Notes under the pieces: model-generated | What the model saw: the letters and a program-made list of their open reading frames with translations, nothing else | What the model was told of the DNA's origin: nothing | Database searches by the model: none | Translations under genes and position numbers: made by a program | In this document: piece by piece, positions 24,790-36,156 of the stretch | Numbering within the stretch: the stretch's first letter is position 1 | Layout of the letters: every line of letters starts with the position of its first letter | Source: Typhlomys cinereus | Lineage: Eukaryota; Chordata; Mammalia; Rodentia; Platacanthomyidae | Length of the DNA: 64,000 nt | Assembly: GCA_023101885.1 (NCBI GenBank) | Contig: JALPQD010000241.1 | Location: 310,001 to 374,000 of the forward strand | Direction of reading: 5' to 3'

Positions 24790-25675
24790 TCTATGTGGCT
24801 CAGAACAAGGGGGTTCTTCTGCAGCTCATGAGAGGTGCATGATGTCAACTACCCTTTGTTGGTGACTGGAGGTGACTGCTGGGCAGTGAAACCCATGCAC
24901 ATTACTGAAGTGAGCGTCTCTGTTTCTTCTAGGTGTAAACAGAATCTCGTTCCATTTCTGTGCTTCTTTGCAGTGATTTCCGTACTAAAATATGGAATAT
25001 GACTTTGATACTAAAATACAGTGGGAAGAAGTGCCGCTAATAGGCAGCCTGAACCAGTTGATAATCTGTGTCAGAATCATTTGCACACCAGCCCTCCATT
25101 CAAATTATGTCCCGCCCATATGTCCCATCTCCTGTGATATAAATCTGAATATTTTGTAAAGGCTGTGTTTGGGGCTCTTATGGGTTTCTTTTCCAGAAAA
25201 AGAGTTAAGAGGAGGGAAATATTGCCTTGTGATCAGCGACAGCACTATATCACAGCACAGAGCCACAGAACCTTGGGAGATCATGCTAGCTGAGATCCTG
25301 CTGGCACCTGCATTGCTCACAGCCCTGGCTTCTGGTTCAGTGCCCAGCGTCCATGCTGGGTACCTCACCTAGGAATAGGTTTAGAATCCTGTCTGGAAGC
25401 AAAATAGTGATGTGGTTTTCCTCCTATTCGTATCTCTATAGCCTCAGCTGAAATCTCAATCTCTGAGACCGTGGGGATTTTGAGGAAATCCAATGTGCTG
25501 TAATAAGTTCCCTTTTGTTTCAACTTGCCAGAGTGAGCTCTGTGGCTCCCAACTAAAAATACTGACTGCTTCATCCAGACAGCTCATGCTTTAACAAGGT
25601 CCCAGGTGATTCTTACACGTAGCCTTACAATACGGGTGCAGGTGTTTCAGGAATATATTGGAGTTTACTAATGGA
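24790..25675. other. Unassigned intergenic stretch
   Basis: No gene or repeat family recognised. Confidence 0.4.
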
Positions 25676-25682
25676 GAGGGAA

Positions 25683-25717
<35 letters not shown>

Positions 25718-25731
25718 CAGAGAGACAGATC
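25676..25731. repeat. (GA)n/(ACAG)n microsatellite
   Basis: Short GA run changing to GACAGA units. Confidence 0.9.
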
Positions 25732-25804
25732 AAAGGACTGTGTACTTCTGAGTCATGTGGTCTCACATGATCAAGACTAAAAGAAACATTTATCATGGAA
25801 ATTA

Positions 25805-26027
25805 CACTTTTTCATAGATATTTCTCATGTAACCCAGAGAGCCAAGCAAGACTGAGCAGGAACTTGCTAGGTAGCAAATTATGATCTAGAATTGCTGATT
25901 CTCCTATCTTTACCTTCAAATTGTTTAGATTATAGGTCTGTGCCAACATGCCTGGTCGAGCAGTGCTGGGGATGTAACACAGGACTGCATCCATGCCAGG
26001 CAAACACTCTACCAATCATCTCTTCAA
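25805..26027 (-). mobile_element. B4-type SINE
   Basis: On the minus strand an ID-like head (AGAGATGATTGGTAGAGTGT at about 26023) and B-box-like region are followed by a B1-like body (GACCAGGCATGTTGGCACAG, then AGATAGGAGAATCAGC). Standard B4 order. Confidence 0.7.
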
Positions 26028-26403
26028 AAGAATTGTTATTTTAACTTCTGCACTTAATTCCTTTAATTTTTTTTGCATTAATAATTAATTAATCAAAAAT
26101 AAATTATGGCAATTACCTTTTTCTACTAAGATTTTGTTACCTGTTCCTTTCTTTGTTTTGCAGCCCCCGATACTTTCTATGTTACCGTCTAATTCTCTGT
26201 CTTTATATTCACTTTATAGCACTGTCTGCTTAAGCGTTTTTCCCTAAAACTTTGAACTGCTAATACCCTTTCTAGTATTCTGATTTGGTTTAAATGTTAC
26301 TCAGAGCAACTGTCCCAGATTACCTTATTGAAACCTTTTCATATTCTTCTTTACTGATCTGTTTTACTTTCTTCATAGTGAATCAGTATGCAAAAGTCTA
26401 TAT
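26028..26403. other. Unassigned AT-rich stretch
   Basis: No feature recognised. Confidence 0.4.
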
Positions 26404-26600
26404 GTAACTCTGTGTGGGGGCACATACATGCAATCACAGCTACTTAGGAGGCCGAAGGAGGGAAATCACAAGTTTATGATTGAGCTGAGGCTACACGCTG
26501 AGATACTTGCCTAGGTAAAAATTGCACAGGTTTGTCTGGGATATAACTCAGTGATAGAACTGTACCTAGCATGGATGAGTGCTTGATTGAGTTCTTAGTA
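26404..26600 (+). mobile_element. B1-like unit followed by ID-like unit (dimeric SINE)
   Basis: A B1-like unit (GCAATCACAGCTACTTAGGA, AGGGAAATCACAAGTTTATG) comes first, then an A-rich linker and an ID-like unit (GGATATAACTCAGTGATAGA). This order is the reverse of B4 and matches known B1-dID dimeric rodent SINEs, an older family. It may instead be two adjacent fragments. Confidence 0.5.
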
Positions 26601-26639
26601 ATATGCTGCATGAGCATATATGTGCACACATGTGCACAC

Positions 26640-27449
26640 GCACATCTAAACATTTAAACTCTCACTATATATCACACGTATAATTTACTATATTTTATAT
26701 GTTTAGAATTATATAATTATAGTTTCTGTATTTTCTTCTGAAGGCCCTCTTGGTTTATGGAGTTTGAGTATAAACTCACAAGTAAGAAAATAAATGATAC
26801 CAAGCTCTCACTTGGCTCACAGGTGAGTACATTCAAAAGGAAGAAAATGCAGGTAAGACAGGTTAATTTCCAGAGTAAATAATTGGCAAAGACAGCTATG
26901 AAAACTTGGGGTTTGAATAAGGAATTAAGATTGAAAATGTGCTCCCACATATGTAGTAAACAATTTAAATTTTCTAGAGCTTTTGGGTGACTTCATACCA
27001 GCAACATAGTAATAGAGACAAACTGTGTATTCAGTTGATCATCTAATCATCATCCTTTGGAATGAGTCTCCATTATCCTCCAGACCTAGATTCTCCACTG
27101 TGTGTATCTTATTGACAATATCCTATGCGTACACTGCACAAACTTCACACTCTGTTCTGAACTCCCCAGAAAATCCTTTTCTGAACTCTGTATCCATCAT
27201 TTCTCCTGACTCATCTCAGTCTTTTTCCCTCCACTGGGAAATAATGGGTAATAAAGAGTATAATATCTTTATAAATTTATGTGAGTCTTTCAGTACTAAA
27301 ATTAGGTGCTGGCTTAGAACTATCATTCTCAGTTTACTTCTAGTATTAGACAAGAGGGTATTTTTTGTGGACCATGTACCTTTAAATTTTATCACCATTC
27401 ATGCACCGCTCACAGTGAAAATAACCTCGTACCTGTGACTGTGTATTCT
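26640..27449. other. Unassigned intergenic stretch
   Basis: A 137-codon open frame at 27025-27438 has no recognisable domain and sits in AT-rich DNA; I do not call it a gene. Confidence 0.4.
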
Positions 27450-27454
27450 AGCCC

Positions 27455-28119
27455 TGTTATAGTTGGATTTTGATGTCAACTTTACAGTTGCAGACTGTTT
27501 GGAATGCAGCTGTGGAAGGTTAATGGTTAGAATGGCCCCTGAACAAGGCTGCAGGTATTTGACTGATTGCTGTGGAAAACCCAGCCCATAGTAGGTGGTA
27601 CTTTCCAGTGGTGGACCAGATGATAGGAGGTGCAAGGAGGAGGGACTTGCTCTTCCCTTATCCCATGTCAACTTGCTGTGCAGTCCACTCTGCGTACACG
27701 TTGTTCGCCTTTAGAGCGTCTGGCCTTCTTTGTTGCTGCTGCTGCTTCTTCCATCCTTGGCTGACTTGGAGCTTCACTTTTTCCATCATGTTGTTGCTTT
27801 TCCTGCTGCCTTTGGAGCCTGTCTCTAGGCCTTGTTGCTGTTCGCTGTTCATCGCTGACGCCGGAGCCCAGCTGTTCTTCATCGACGTCGGTACCCAGCG
27901 TCTTCAACCCTCGAGAGGAGCAAAGGCTTGAGACCTTCTCAGAATCTTTTGGCTTTGTGGAACATTCCAGCCAGGAAAGAGGCTGCTGCAGGCTGCCACC
28001 TTGAAGGACACTATTTTTATTGTGAGTTATTTTTTAATAAAGTTATTTGTGTGTGTGTGTATATATATATATATTACATTCTATAGATTCTGTTTCTTCA
28101 GAGAACCCTGAATAATACA
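27455..28119 (+). mobile_element. Complete solo LTR, MaLR-type, TSD AGCCC
   Basis: A 665-bp LTR from TGTTATAGTTGG to AACCCTGAATAATACA. Start (GATGTCAACTTTACA) and end (GTTTCTTCAGAGAACCCTGA) match ERVL-MaLR/MLT1-class LTRs. A perfect 5-bp TSD AGCCC lies at 27450-27454 and 28120-28124. AATAAA is at about 28036, followed by a GT/TA run (28046-28077). The centre (27690-27910) is unusually GC- and CpG-rich for this family and gives overlapping frames on both strands that I treat as noncoding. Longer than typical MaLR LTRs. Confidence 0.8.
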
Positions 28120-28227
28120 AGCCCCATTTCTAAGCTCCATATGTAGGTGATTTTACTTAGTTCTCTTCATTAAGCCATGCCAGAGGTACTTGCAAATATT
28201 GGTTGTCAAATATAAAAAGCATAGGTG

Positions 28228-28492
28228 GATCTTGGAAGATAGCTCAGGGGTTTGTCTCATAAGCAAAATGACCAGAGATCAGGTATCCCCAGATTCCATG
28301 TAAATATGGCAGGCAATGGTATGTATTTCTAGCCATGGAAGTTAGAGCTTGGGAAACCACAGAGCAATGCAAGAAGGAGGTAGAACAATTTAGGATGATT
28401 TCAGATGTCATCCTTAGGTCTCCACAGGCAAAAATACCTAAGTGCCCCTTTGTACATATACCTGCACAGACAGACAACTGGATACACACACA

Positions 28493-28547
<55 letters not shown>

Positions 28548-28550
28548 CAC
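28228..28550 (+). mobile_element. B2-superfamily SINE with (CA)n tail
   Basis: The tRNA-like head (AGATAGCTCAGGGGTTTGTC) is followed by a body that includes GATGATTTCAGATGTCATCC and TAAGTGCCCCTTTGTACATA, then a pure (CA)n tail at 28494-28544. The same body blocks occur inverted at 33060-33263. Much more diverged than the young SINE family. Confidence 0.65.
28494..28544. repeat. (CA)n microsatellite
   Basis: About 25 CA units at the SINE 3' end. Confidence 0.95.
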
Positions 28551-29060
28551 CATGCACATACAAAAACCAAGCATAGTTCAAGTAATTTTTTTGACTTACC
28601 TAAAGATATCAGTGCCACGAAACTCACTAGATCTCAGTTTCTGAATGATTTGGCAGCTGTGATTTAGGTAACGCTAGCAAATTCAAGATCCGAGTATAAA
28701 GAGAATCTGTCAAAGTAGTCAGAAGTGATGCTAACAACAACAGAATCATTGATATTCTAGACCACTACAATGTGTATGTAAGTGAATCTGAACTTGGTTG
28801 TCTCTCAGGTAGATTCTTTAGTCTTATTCTACATTTTTATTTGTGGTCTTATTCTACATTTTTATTTGTGAAATTCAGTAAATATGTCTTGAAATCCTAC
28901 TATTAAGTACCATGTATTTATTGCATCCACACAGGAAATAAAATACTCATAATACAGTATTGGGACACATCAAAAAGCCACCATGAAATATAGAGCACAT
29001 ATATAAAATTACAATGTTGATAATTGCTCTGTGGAAAAAGTTCAAGTTGCTACAGGTTTG
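28551..29060. other. Unassigned intergenic stretch
   Basis: Holds a short direct duplication (GTCTTATTCTACATTTTTATTTGTG type) at about 28821-28870, otherwise nothing recognised. Confidence 0.4.
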
Positions 29061-29440
29061 TTTGAGAAGGTCAGAAAAGCCTCTTGGAACAGGTGACATT
29101 TAAGCTGAGAGATAAGAATGAATAGGTGCTCTTCAGGGGAGAGTGAAAGGGCAGAATATTCTAGACAGAAGGCAGATGCAAAGGTCTTGTACATTTCAGA
29201 AACCAAAAGCAATGTGTTTAAGCCACAATGACAGAGAGAAGAGAGGGCAGAGCTGGGCCATTCAGGTCATTGTGGGAACTGTGGAAATCACAGATAACAT
29301 TAGAATCTGGAGTTTGGAAGTCACAGAAAACGAGGGTGTAAATAAAGAAACTGAGCAAGGGAGGTAAAGGTGAAAGGGCCAGGTTCACTGGTGGGAAACC
29401 TTAGAGAGCAGTGCAGGCATCCTTTGGAGGAGATGACCCT
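29061..29440 (+). mobile_element. Ancient mammalian interspersed repeat (family not named)
   Basis: ACAGGTGACATTTAAGCTGAG and ATTCTAGACAGAAGGCAGATG, AAAGGTCTTG are blocks I associate with a common mammal-wide repeat whose name I cannot fix. Similar later blocks appear at 62930-63390. Treat as tentative. Confidence 0.35.
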
Positions 29441-29670
29441 GGTGGATAAACTGTCGCATTTTAATTCAGAATTTAGCACTGTTTTGTTGTCTAAACTGTG
29501 GTACACTTTGCAAAGATAGGTAACTGTACCCTTTGGAACCACACCAGTAGATTTCATACTGGGGTCATATTGAAAGATCAAATCCTGCACTCACTCCCTG
29601 AGCTTATCTCTCCTCTCAATGGGTTAAAATGTCTTACACATGGAATTAAATTCCTCTCCTCTCTTATAAT

Positions 29671-29774
29671 ACAGAGAGCCAGTATCAGAATCCAGAGTGA
29701 AGGATGGTTAGACACCCTGATCTTCCTCTTCTGACCCTGCCAATCTCACTCTCATTTCATTGGCTGAATTCAAG
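29671..29774 (+). repeat. Inverted duplication, left arm (~105 bp)
   Basis: This 104-bp stretch recurs in inverted orientation at 30778-30883. By hand alignment there are two substitutions and a 2-nt indel. Homology stops sharply at both ends. It is not one of the repeat families I recognise. See findings for an inversion interpretation. Confidence 0.9.
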
Positions 29775-30777
29775 TTCTCTGTAAGAGAACATTTCCAGTG
29801 GGGGAGGGAGAGAGCCAAAACAGGAAACGCATTTGTAACAGATTATTTAAAATTCAGCCTATCATTTCCACGGTTCCTAGTGTACGTACCACGTGTGCCT
29901 GGTGCGTGTATCTAAAGGTCACCACAGTCTGAAGAACACAGCCCTGGCGTTGTGAGCTACAGGCTTTCTATTTAAAGCCTCGATTGCTGGCAATTTTCCT
30001 GCAGTTTCATTCTTTGTTTTGTTCAATTCCAGCAACTCGGCCCAAATTTGGTAAATAATTTAAGACTCCTCTCAATACACATTTTTTCCCCAAATCATCA
30101 ATAGCATTTTCTCTTTTCGAAGAGACCCAACCAATCTCAGTTCTCTGTCCTCATTCTTAATGAATTTCTGAGAACATCCCATTTACGATGGCTGATGGGA
30201 TAGAAGAGGTCATACCTTTTCCGTCCTGGAGGCCCAGTGAAATGATAGGGAAAAATAAAAGACAAAAATTTTCAGAGCAGCATTGGGGACTTGGAAAACT
30301 ACCTACTAACCGACCATAACATGAAGACCCTGCGGATGCTCCAGACCCTCAGGCCATGTACATAGGCAAAGTAAGAAGAAAGGAATGATCGAATTATATA
30401 TTTTCCAAAATGATTTGTCCAAAGATCCAAAAGGTCAATTAGCAGTGCTGTACAATGTGATCAAAAGACTCTAATGCAGAATAACAAAACCAACCTTTGC
30501 CTCTGCATAGTTCAGACATTGTGACATGGTCCACCCCTTGGGCAGCTTTCCTAGGCCCAGCAAAGGGAGAGGTGGTACTGCTCTAGCTAACTCCAGTGCC
30601 CTCCCAATGGGCACTGCCAGAGGCACAGTGATAGTTCCCAGGCTCCATGTCTGTCTAGCGTCTCCCTGAAGCCATGGTTCCTGTAAGCAGACTCTAATTC
30701 TCCCAGGAAGACTGATTTTTTTAAGCCTCCTTTTTTAGACCTCAGGTGCCTGGAATGGCTTTAATCAAAATCTCTTG
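29775..30777. other. 1.0-kb segment between inverted arms
   Basis: Unassigned DNA without a recognised gene or repeat, bounded by the inverted duplication. It may be inverted relative to the ancestral order. Confidence 0.5.
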
Positions 30778-30883
30778 CTTGAATTCAGCCAATGAAATGA
30801 GAGTGAGATTGGCAGGGTCAGAAGAGGAAGATCAGAGTGTCTTTAACCATCCTTCACTCTGGATTCTGATACTGGCTTTCTGT
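30778..30883 (-). repeat. Inverted duplication, right arm (~105 bp)
   Basis: Reverse complement of 29671-29774, from CTTGAATTCAGCC to GGCTTTCTGT. The two arms could pair as a hairpin with a 1.0-kb loop. Confidence 0.9.
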
Positions 30884-31384
30884 CCTTGATCTTTCAGATA
30901 CCAAAGACCATGTCCACCAGCTGGTCATGGTCCACAGCTTGTTGGTTTCCCTTCTGCCCCTTTGCAGGTTGGCAGACAGTGTTTTCATTAAACTCCCTTC
31001 AATCACCATACTTTGGATGCTCTCAGCTTCCTGCCGAGAGGCTCACTGATACAAGCTCTCTCCCTAGGCTTCTTTAATTAAGGACTCCTGGGGGAAGTAT
31101 TCTCAATTTCTGAAGTCAGTCCTGGTTGCTGTCTCTTGCTGAGTGAGCCTGTTTTGATTTCATGCAAACACGATTCACATTGTTTTGATTTCTTGATTAT
31201 TTTTGCCAGAGGTGACTATCTTATTTTTTCGAAGGAGCCATCAATTTTATCTTTACCATGGTTTTGTTTTTTATTATACTATTTTTTTTGCCCTCCTCAG
31301 TAGATCCATTGCATTTTTTGCTTTGAATATTTTGAAGTACTTTTAATAAAAGTTTATGTCATTAATTGTTTATTTACTTCTTTA
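30884..31384. other. Unassigned intergenic stretch
   Basis: No gene or repeat recognised. Confidence 0.4.
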
Positions 31385-31608
31385 AAAGGCTGGTCCTCAT
31401 GTACTCCAAACTAGCCTTGTGTGATTATTAACTATTAACTATGTGACCAAGGAAAACTTTAAACTTCTGGTAATCCTGCCTCTATCTTCCAAGGACTGAG
31501 TTTAGAATGTGTAAAATTATACCAAGTTGAAGCAGTGCTGAAAATCAAACCCAAGATTTCAAGCATGCTAAGTACTCAATCAACTGAACTATATCCACAG
31601 CTTAGGAC
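31385..31608 (-). mobile_element. B4-type SINE
   Basis: Minus-strand ID-like head (CTAAGCTGTGGATATAGTTC at about 31605), B-box-like GGGTTTGATTTTCAGCACTG, then a diverged B1-like body. Standard rodent B4. Confidence 0.65.
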
Positions 31609-32590
31609 ATCTTTCAAATTCTTATTACTCAATTCGAATTAATTAATCTTATTGTTCCCTTATGCATCATCAATTTAAAGGTTTTTTTCAATTCTAAAAA
31701 ATCCATGATTTGATATTAATATCACACTGCCATTCTGTAAGTTAGCATTTGGATAGTAGTATTTTTCTTTCTTTTTAGTTTCAAGATTTTTGTCTCCATG
31801 GCACTTAAAATAACTGTATTTTTAATAGTTAATTTATCTCTTTCAGGAGATGGAGTGTAATTCTTTTCTCCTTATCTCTGGCCAGGTCTTTGGTTTTCAG
31901 TTTCAATGAACATTATTTAGCTTAAGTGCTGATAAGTCACAAGTCAATTCTGTGAACCTTCTCTTTAGGTGAGGAAGTAGCAACCACTATATCATTTAAT
32001 GCAATCATTTTATTAAACCTTCCTTTCACTTTTTCCATCCTTTCACTTTTAATGAATAGTATTTAGCTCAAAACTTGATTAGTCACTAAACAGTTTCCCC
32101 GGTGAATTCATCATTTCTTTGATTTCTTGGAAGAAGCACATTTCCTTTTCAGTCTTGCGTAGTTGATAAAGAAAGAGACATGGTTTAGTGCCAGAGGCCA
32201 GTGAGGACAATATTCCTTGGTTTCTGCATGTGAAGGACCTCCATGTCACCTCCCCACTTCCCACCATGATGCCCAATTCTTATATCCTCAAGTTCCCAGA
32301 TACTTAATATCATTTCTAGATTACTTCCAATATCTAAAACAAAGTAAAAATTACATGAATAATTGCTATACTATACTATTTATAGAATAAATGCAAGGAA
32401 AGAATCTGAGCTCATCCAAGTAGACATTTTTGCCTGCAGTCTTTTCTATCAGGATTAGCTCAATCTGTAGACATGGAACCTGTAGAAGCAGAGGACTATT
32501 TGTTCAACGTGTTATTTATGACTTTCAGGGTGTGTAGGAGTCATTGGAGGGATTGATAAGCTAGATGATATGGATATAGATTGAGATCCT
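31609..32590. other. Unassigned AT-rich stretch
   Basis: No gene or repeat recognised. Confidence 0.4.
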
Positions 32591-32670
32591 GACTCAGTGG
32601 TTCTGAGATGGGGCAGAGAATTTGCATTTCTTGTAGGTTTCCAGGTGATGTGGGCTATTTCCAGGTGGAA
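32591..32670 (+). mobile_element. Possible MER5-like hAT DNA transposon fragment
   Basis: Blocks GACTCAGTGGTTCTGAGATG, GCAGAGAATTTGCATTTCTT and TTTCCAGGTGATGTGG resemble one half of MER5-type nonautonomous elements. Too short and diverged for more. Confidence 0.35.
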
Positions 32671-32883
32671 GAACATATTGTGAGTATTTCTAACTCAGTA
32701 CCAACCTATTTTCCTAGTACATTTGCTGTGCTTCAGGACTACCCAACATTTGGACCAGAGTTCTGACTAATTACATATACATTTTATAGTTATCTACTAA
32801 AATGCAAGGTGCCTTATTAACATTGAATTCCAATAGCACATATTGAAAACTTATCATTTCAAATTTAGCCAGATGTATTATTT

Positions 32884-33005
32884 TTCTTTTTTCCTTCCTT
32901 CTTTCATTCCTTCTTTCATTCCTTCTTTCTTTCCTTCCTTCCTTCCTTCCTTCCTTCCTTCCTTCCTTCCTTCCTTCCTTCCTTCCTTCCTTCCTTCCTT
33001 CCTTC

Positions 33006-33052
<47 letters not shown>
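32884..33052. repeat. (CCTT)n/(CTTT)n microsatellite
   Basis: About 170 bp of pyrimidine tetranucleotide repeat. CCTT units change to CTTT units near 33008. It yields long low-complexity frames on both strands (Leu-Pro-Ser-Phe or Lys-Glu-Arg), which are artefacts. A mirror-repeat tract of this kind can form triplex DNA. Confidence 0.95.
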
Positions 33053-33757
33053 ATCTATCTGATGTACATATGTAGATTGTATGTAGATGGGTGGGTACAC
33101 ATGTGTTTGTGTGTATGTGTGTCCATATGTGTGTACAAGAGGGCACTTGAGTGTGTGTACTAGTGGAAGCCCAAGGATGACTTTGGAAATCATCTTAGAT
33201 TGTTCTTCCACTTTGTTTTTTATTCTGGAGTTTCCCAGGCCCTGCCCTCCAGGGCCAGGATTACAGGCTATTATAGTTTATCTGCATTGTTGCTGATAAA
33301 TTACCACCAAACAGCTTAAGGGAACAAGGAGTTTATTCTCTTACAATAGTCTGGTTATGGTTCTTAGTCCAGCTTGGCAGGAGAGCATGCACTAGCAACA
33401 GGGCTGAAGGAACTGGCCTCACTGTGTCCACATAAAGGCTAATAGAGGGATGATTCTTACTTGCCAGACCAGCCTGTACACACAAGGATGCCAACTTCCT
33501 TAATTAGCATTCTGCATTTTATTCACATCTCCAGGGTCTTGTTCTACTCACCATAGGTTGGTTCATCCCCATCAACTAGACAATCTCCTGCAGATTCACT
33601 CTGTGCTCAGAACTCGAACTGTCAACCATCACTACCTAACTATGACACAGGCCACCACCATATCTGCCCAGCACCTTTTTACATGAGGTATGAGCATCCA
33701 ACCTCAGGTGTTTTTGCTTGGGAGGAAAAGACTTTACCAATTGAACCATCACACCAG
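33053..33757 (-). mobile_element. B2-superfamily SINE, split by an LTR
   Basis: SINE body and CA-rich tail at 33053-33268, head at about 33653-33757 (GATGGTTCAATTGGTAAAGT on the minus strand). Joining the two parts across the LTR gives a continuous SINE (GGATTACAGG then CCACCACCATATCTGCCCAG). Body blocks match 28228-28550 in inverse orientation. Confidence 0.7.
33269..33647 (-). mobile_element. MaLR-type solo LTR nested in SINE, TSD CAGGC
   Basis: A 379-bp LTR on the minus strand starting TGTCATAGTTAGG at 33647, the same start as the LTR at 14760. A perfect 5-bp TSD CAGGC lies at 33264-33268 and 33648-33652. The distal end reads CTATAATA, where CA is expected. AATAAA-like signal in AGTTTATTCTC near 33332. 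Confidence 0.78.
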
Positions 33758-34866
33758 CATATGATTTTGCTTCTTTATTATGCTAAATCTGATAATCTGA
33801 GCAGTCATCATTTGTCCCATTGGGATTCAGATTATGTGGTGAGTGGCAGACTATTTTGGAAGGCTTGTGGAATCATGGATGTATGGGTCCAATTCTTCAG
33901 TGCCTGACTCAGATTATCTTGGATATGTGGAATATAAATTTCTCCCAAGTTGATGGTACTGATGATATTGACCTATGGCAGACATTGGGAACTACTTGCT
34001 GGTCTCAAAGCAATAGCTCATAAGTCTTTTTTCTTCCATTTCAATTAAACCCTTTACCATACAAATCTATGAGATTCATCTATGTTTTTCATATATCTTG
34101 ACTTTTTTTCTGTTCATTCTTTGGGCTTGTTGTTGGGGAAGGTAGGAAGTCGTTATACAATTCAGAGTCTTGGTAAGAACACAACCTCACAAATGTAACT
34201 TTTTTTTAACTTACACTGCAAAAATGTATTTCTGTGCAGCAAGAAAAGTCTCTTAATTGTAGGAATGGTATTTGATATACATATCAAGCCATGGTAAGCA
34301 AGCATGTGTGAGGAATAGCAGAATTAAGGAGACTCTTAAGGCTTTAGGAGGGAACTTTATGTGTAGTGTGTATTGGAAATCTTGACGGGAAATAAGACAT
34401 GCTCACGTCAGTCTTTTCTTCTGCACCTTCTTCCCTGCCAGGAAAGACCCCCATACACCCATACATGGTACATATCAAAACAATTCCTTGATCTGTGGCT
34501 TCTAGTTTGCTTCTCAGACAATGATACATCAAAGGGATAGAGGAAGGAGGGAAGAAAATCATACCTGAAGTGTCCGTGTGTGAACACCCAGTTACTTCCT
34601 TGAAGTATTACCATTGTCCTTTGATTCGATGTAATTTCTAGCATCAAGGCTGTGCTCCTGGTGCTGTTTTATTGGATCCTGTGAGCCTTTTCTCACTCCA
34701 TACCTCTCAGGTATAGGAGTAGTGGTCACCATGTTGTTTAGCCACATGCTCTATGCTTTTACTACATACCCTTTATATCTAATCACTTTTTTGAATCTTC
34801 CATAAAGTATCCTAACATGAATAGATTATTAATAATTTTAATTTTATTCTTGACATTTCATACAGG
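33758..34866. other. Unassigned intergenic stretch
   Basis: No gene or repeat family recognised. Confidence 0.4.
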
Positions 34867-35059
34867 AATAAATTTAGGTCACTTTCACCCCCATATTACT
34901 CACATTCCTCCTTTTTCTCCAAACAGTCTCCCACTTACTTCCATGTGTTCATATGTGAATGTTGCCCATTGAGATTCATTAAGGTTGTCTGCATTAGCAC
35001 GTGCTTGGAGATTTAATTTTACCCCACTCAGAATGCCTAAGATCGAGAAAACAAATGTC

Positions 35060-35748
35060 GGCCCTAACTTGTGTAGAGTATCTTGCATATCATTGCTTCT
35101 CCCATCCTTGTGCTCTTACAATCTTACCGCCCCCTCTTCCACAAATTTCTCTGAGCTTCAAGATGGGGAGACATCAGGCTGGCCTAGTTCTAGGTGGTTG
35201 ATATAGAGTCTCTGAAGTTCTGGATTATGATGGTTCATTGATTTTCTTTTGCAGTTTTTCTGCTCCTGCAATGCCCTTCACTCCATTCTGACGGGTATTG
35301 TATTTCACCCCTTGCAGTCCTTGATGGAGGCCTATTTTCTCTGCTGTAACATGGTCCCCTCTCTCCTTGTTTCTGGTGTGGCTCTCCTACCCCATCTCTC
35401 CTGTTCATAATCCTTGCAATTACTGTAGGTATTACAAAGATTTATCTTTGAGTGTCTCTAGGTGGGCTGGGTGGGTTTGGTACTAGGAGCTACTTATTAG
35501 GGAGTATATACGGCACTTAATTTTCTGGGTCTGGGATACTTCACTTAATATAATTGTTTCTAATATCCATTTCCTGGCAAATTCCAGTAATTCATCATTT
35601 TTGATGGCTGAGTAGTACTCCATTGTATAGATGTACCACAGTTTCCTTATCCACTCATCAACTGTTGGACATTTGGGTTGATTCCATGACTTTGCTATTG
35701 TAAACAGTGCTGCTATGAACATGGTTATGCTTCTGCTATCGAGGTGAA
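35060..35748 (-). mobile_element. Twin-primed L1, inverted 5' part (ORF2 end and 3' UTR)
   Basis: The minus-strand part of a 5'-inverted L1. Read on the minus strand it starts in the last ~80 codons of ORF2 (open frame 35722-35483, MEYYSAIKNDELLEFARKW) and runs through the proximal 3' UTR to GTTAGGGCCG at 35060. The direct part resumes the same 3' UTR only two bases further on. A 14-bp TSD (AGAAAACAAATGTC) lies at 35046-35059 and 36636-36649. Confidence 0.88.
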
Positions 35749-35752
35749 TTTT

Positions 35753-36156
35753 GCAATCATAATTGGACTTTGCATGCCCTGTGCAAAGTCCCCCACACTA
35801 TTGACCCCACAAAGTCTAGCATTTGCTAAAGGCACCAAGATCCTTGGAGGCAAAGAATTGACAGCCACAGTTGTGTTTCTATGCTTAAGGAGAACACAAG
35901 AAAGGATTCAGGGAAATGCCACTGGGTCCTTGTACGTCATCGGAAAGGAGGGCCCAGAGGAGAGTCTGGCATGCACATTAAAGGATTCTCCAGGGTTTGT
36001 GGGGGGAGGCACTGGGGAATGGGAAAGGAGGGGTGAGGGGAGGGGGAGCAAGGGGATCGGGGGGAGGAGGAGGGAGGGAGGGAACAGGTGTACCTATTAA
36101 GTTTGTATGAGTGGAAATAATAATAAAAAATGTTAAAAACAAAAACAAAAAAAAAG
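35753..36156 (+). mobile_element. Twin-primed L1, direct 3' part (distal 3' UTR)
   Basis: Distal L1 3' UTR in plus orientation from GCAATCATAATTGG to the G-rich purine tract (about 35990-36085) and an A-rich tail (36115-36155). Joined to the inverted part by four Ts (35749-35752). Close in sequence to the 3' UTRs of the two long L1s. Confidence 0.88.

Noticed and set aside
27025..27438. 137-codon plus-strand frame
   Set aside because: No domain or known homology, no promoter or splice context; length is plausible by chance.
27572..27931. 119-codon frame in a GC-rich region, as a possible small gene
   Set aside because: Entirely inside a complete LTR with TSD; several overlapping frames on both strands are explained by base composition.
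32771..33211. Long Lys/Glu/Arg frame (minus) and Leu/Pro/Ser/Phe frame (plus)
   Set aside because: Product of the (CCTT)n/(CTTT)n microsatellite.
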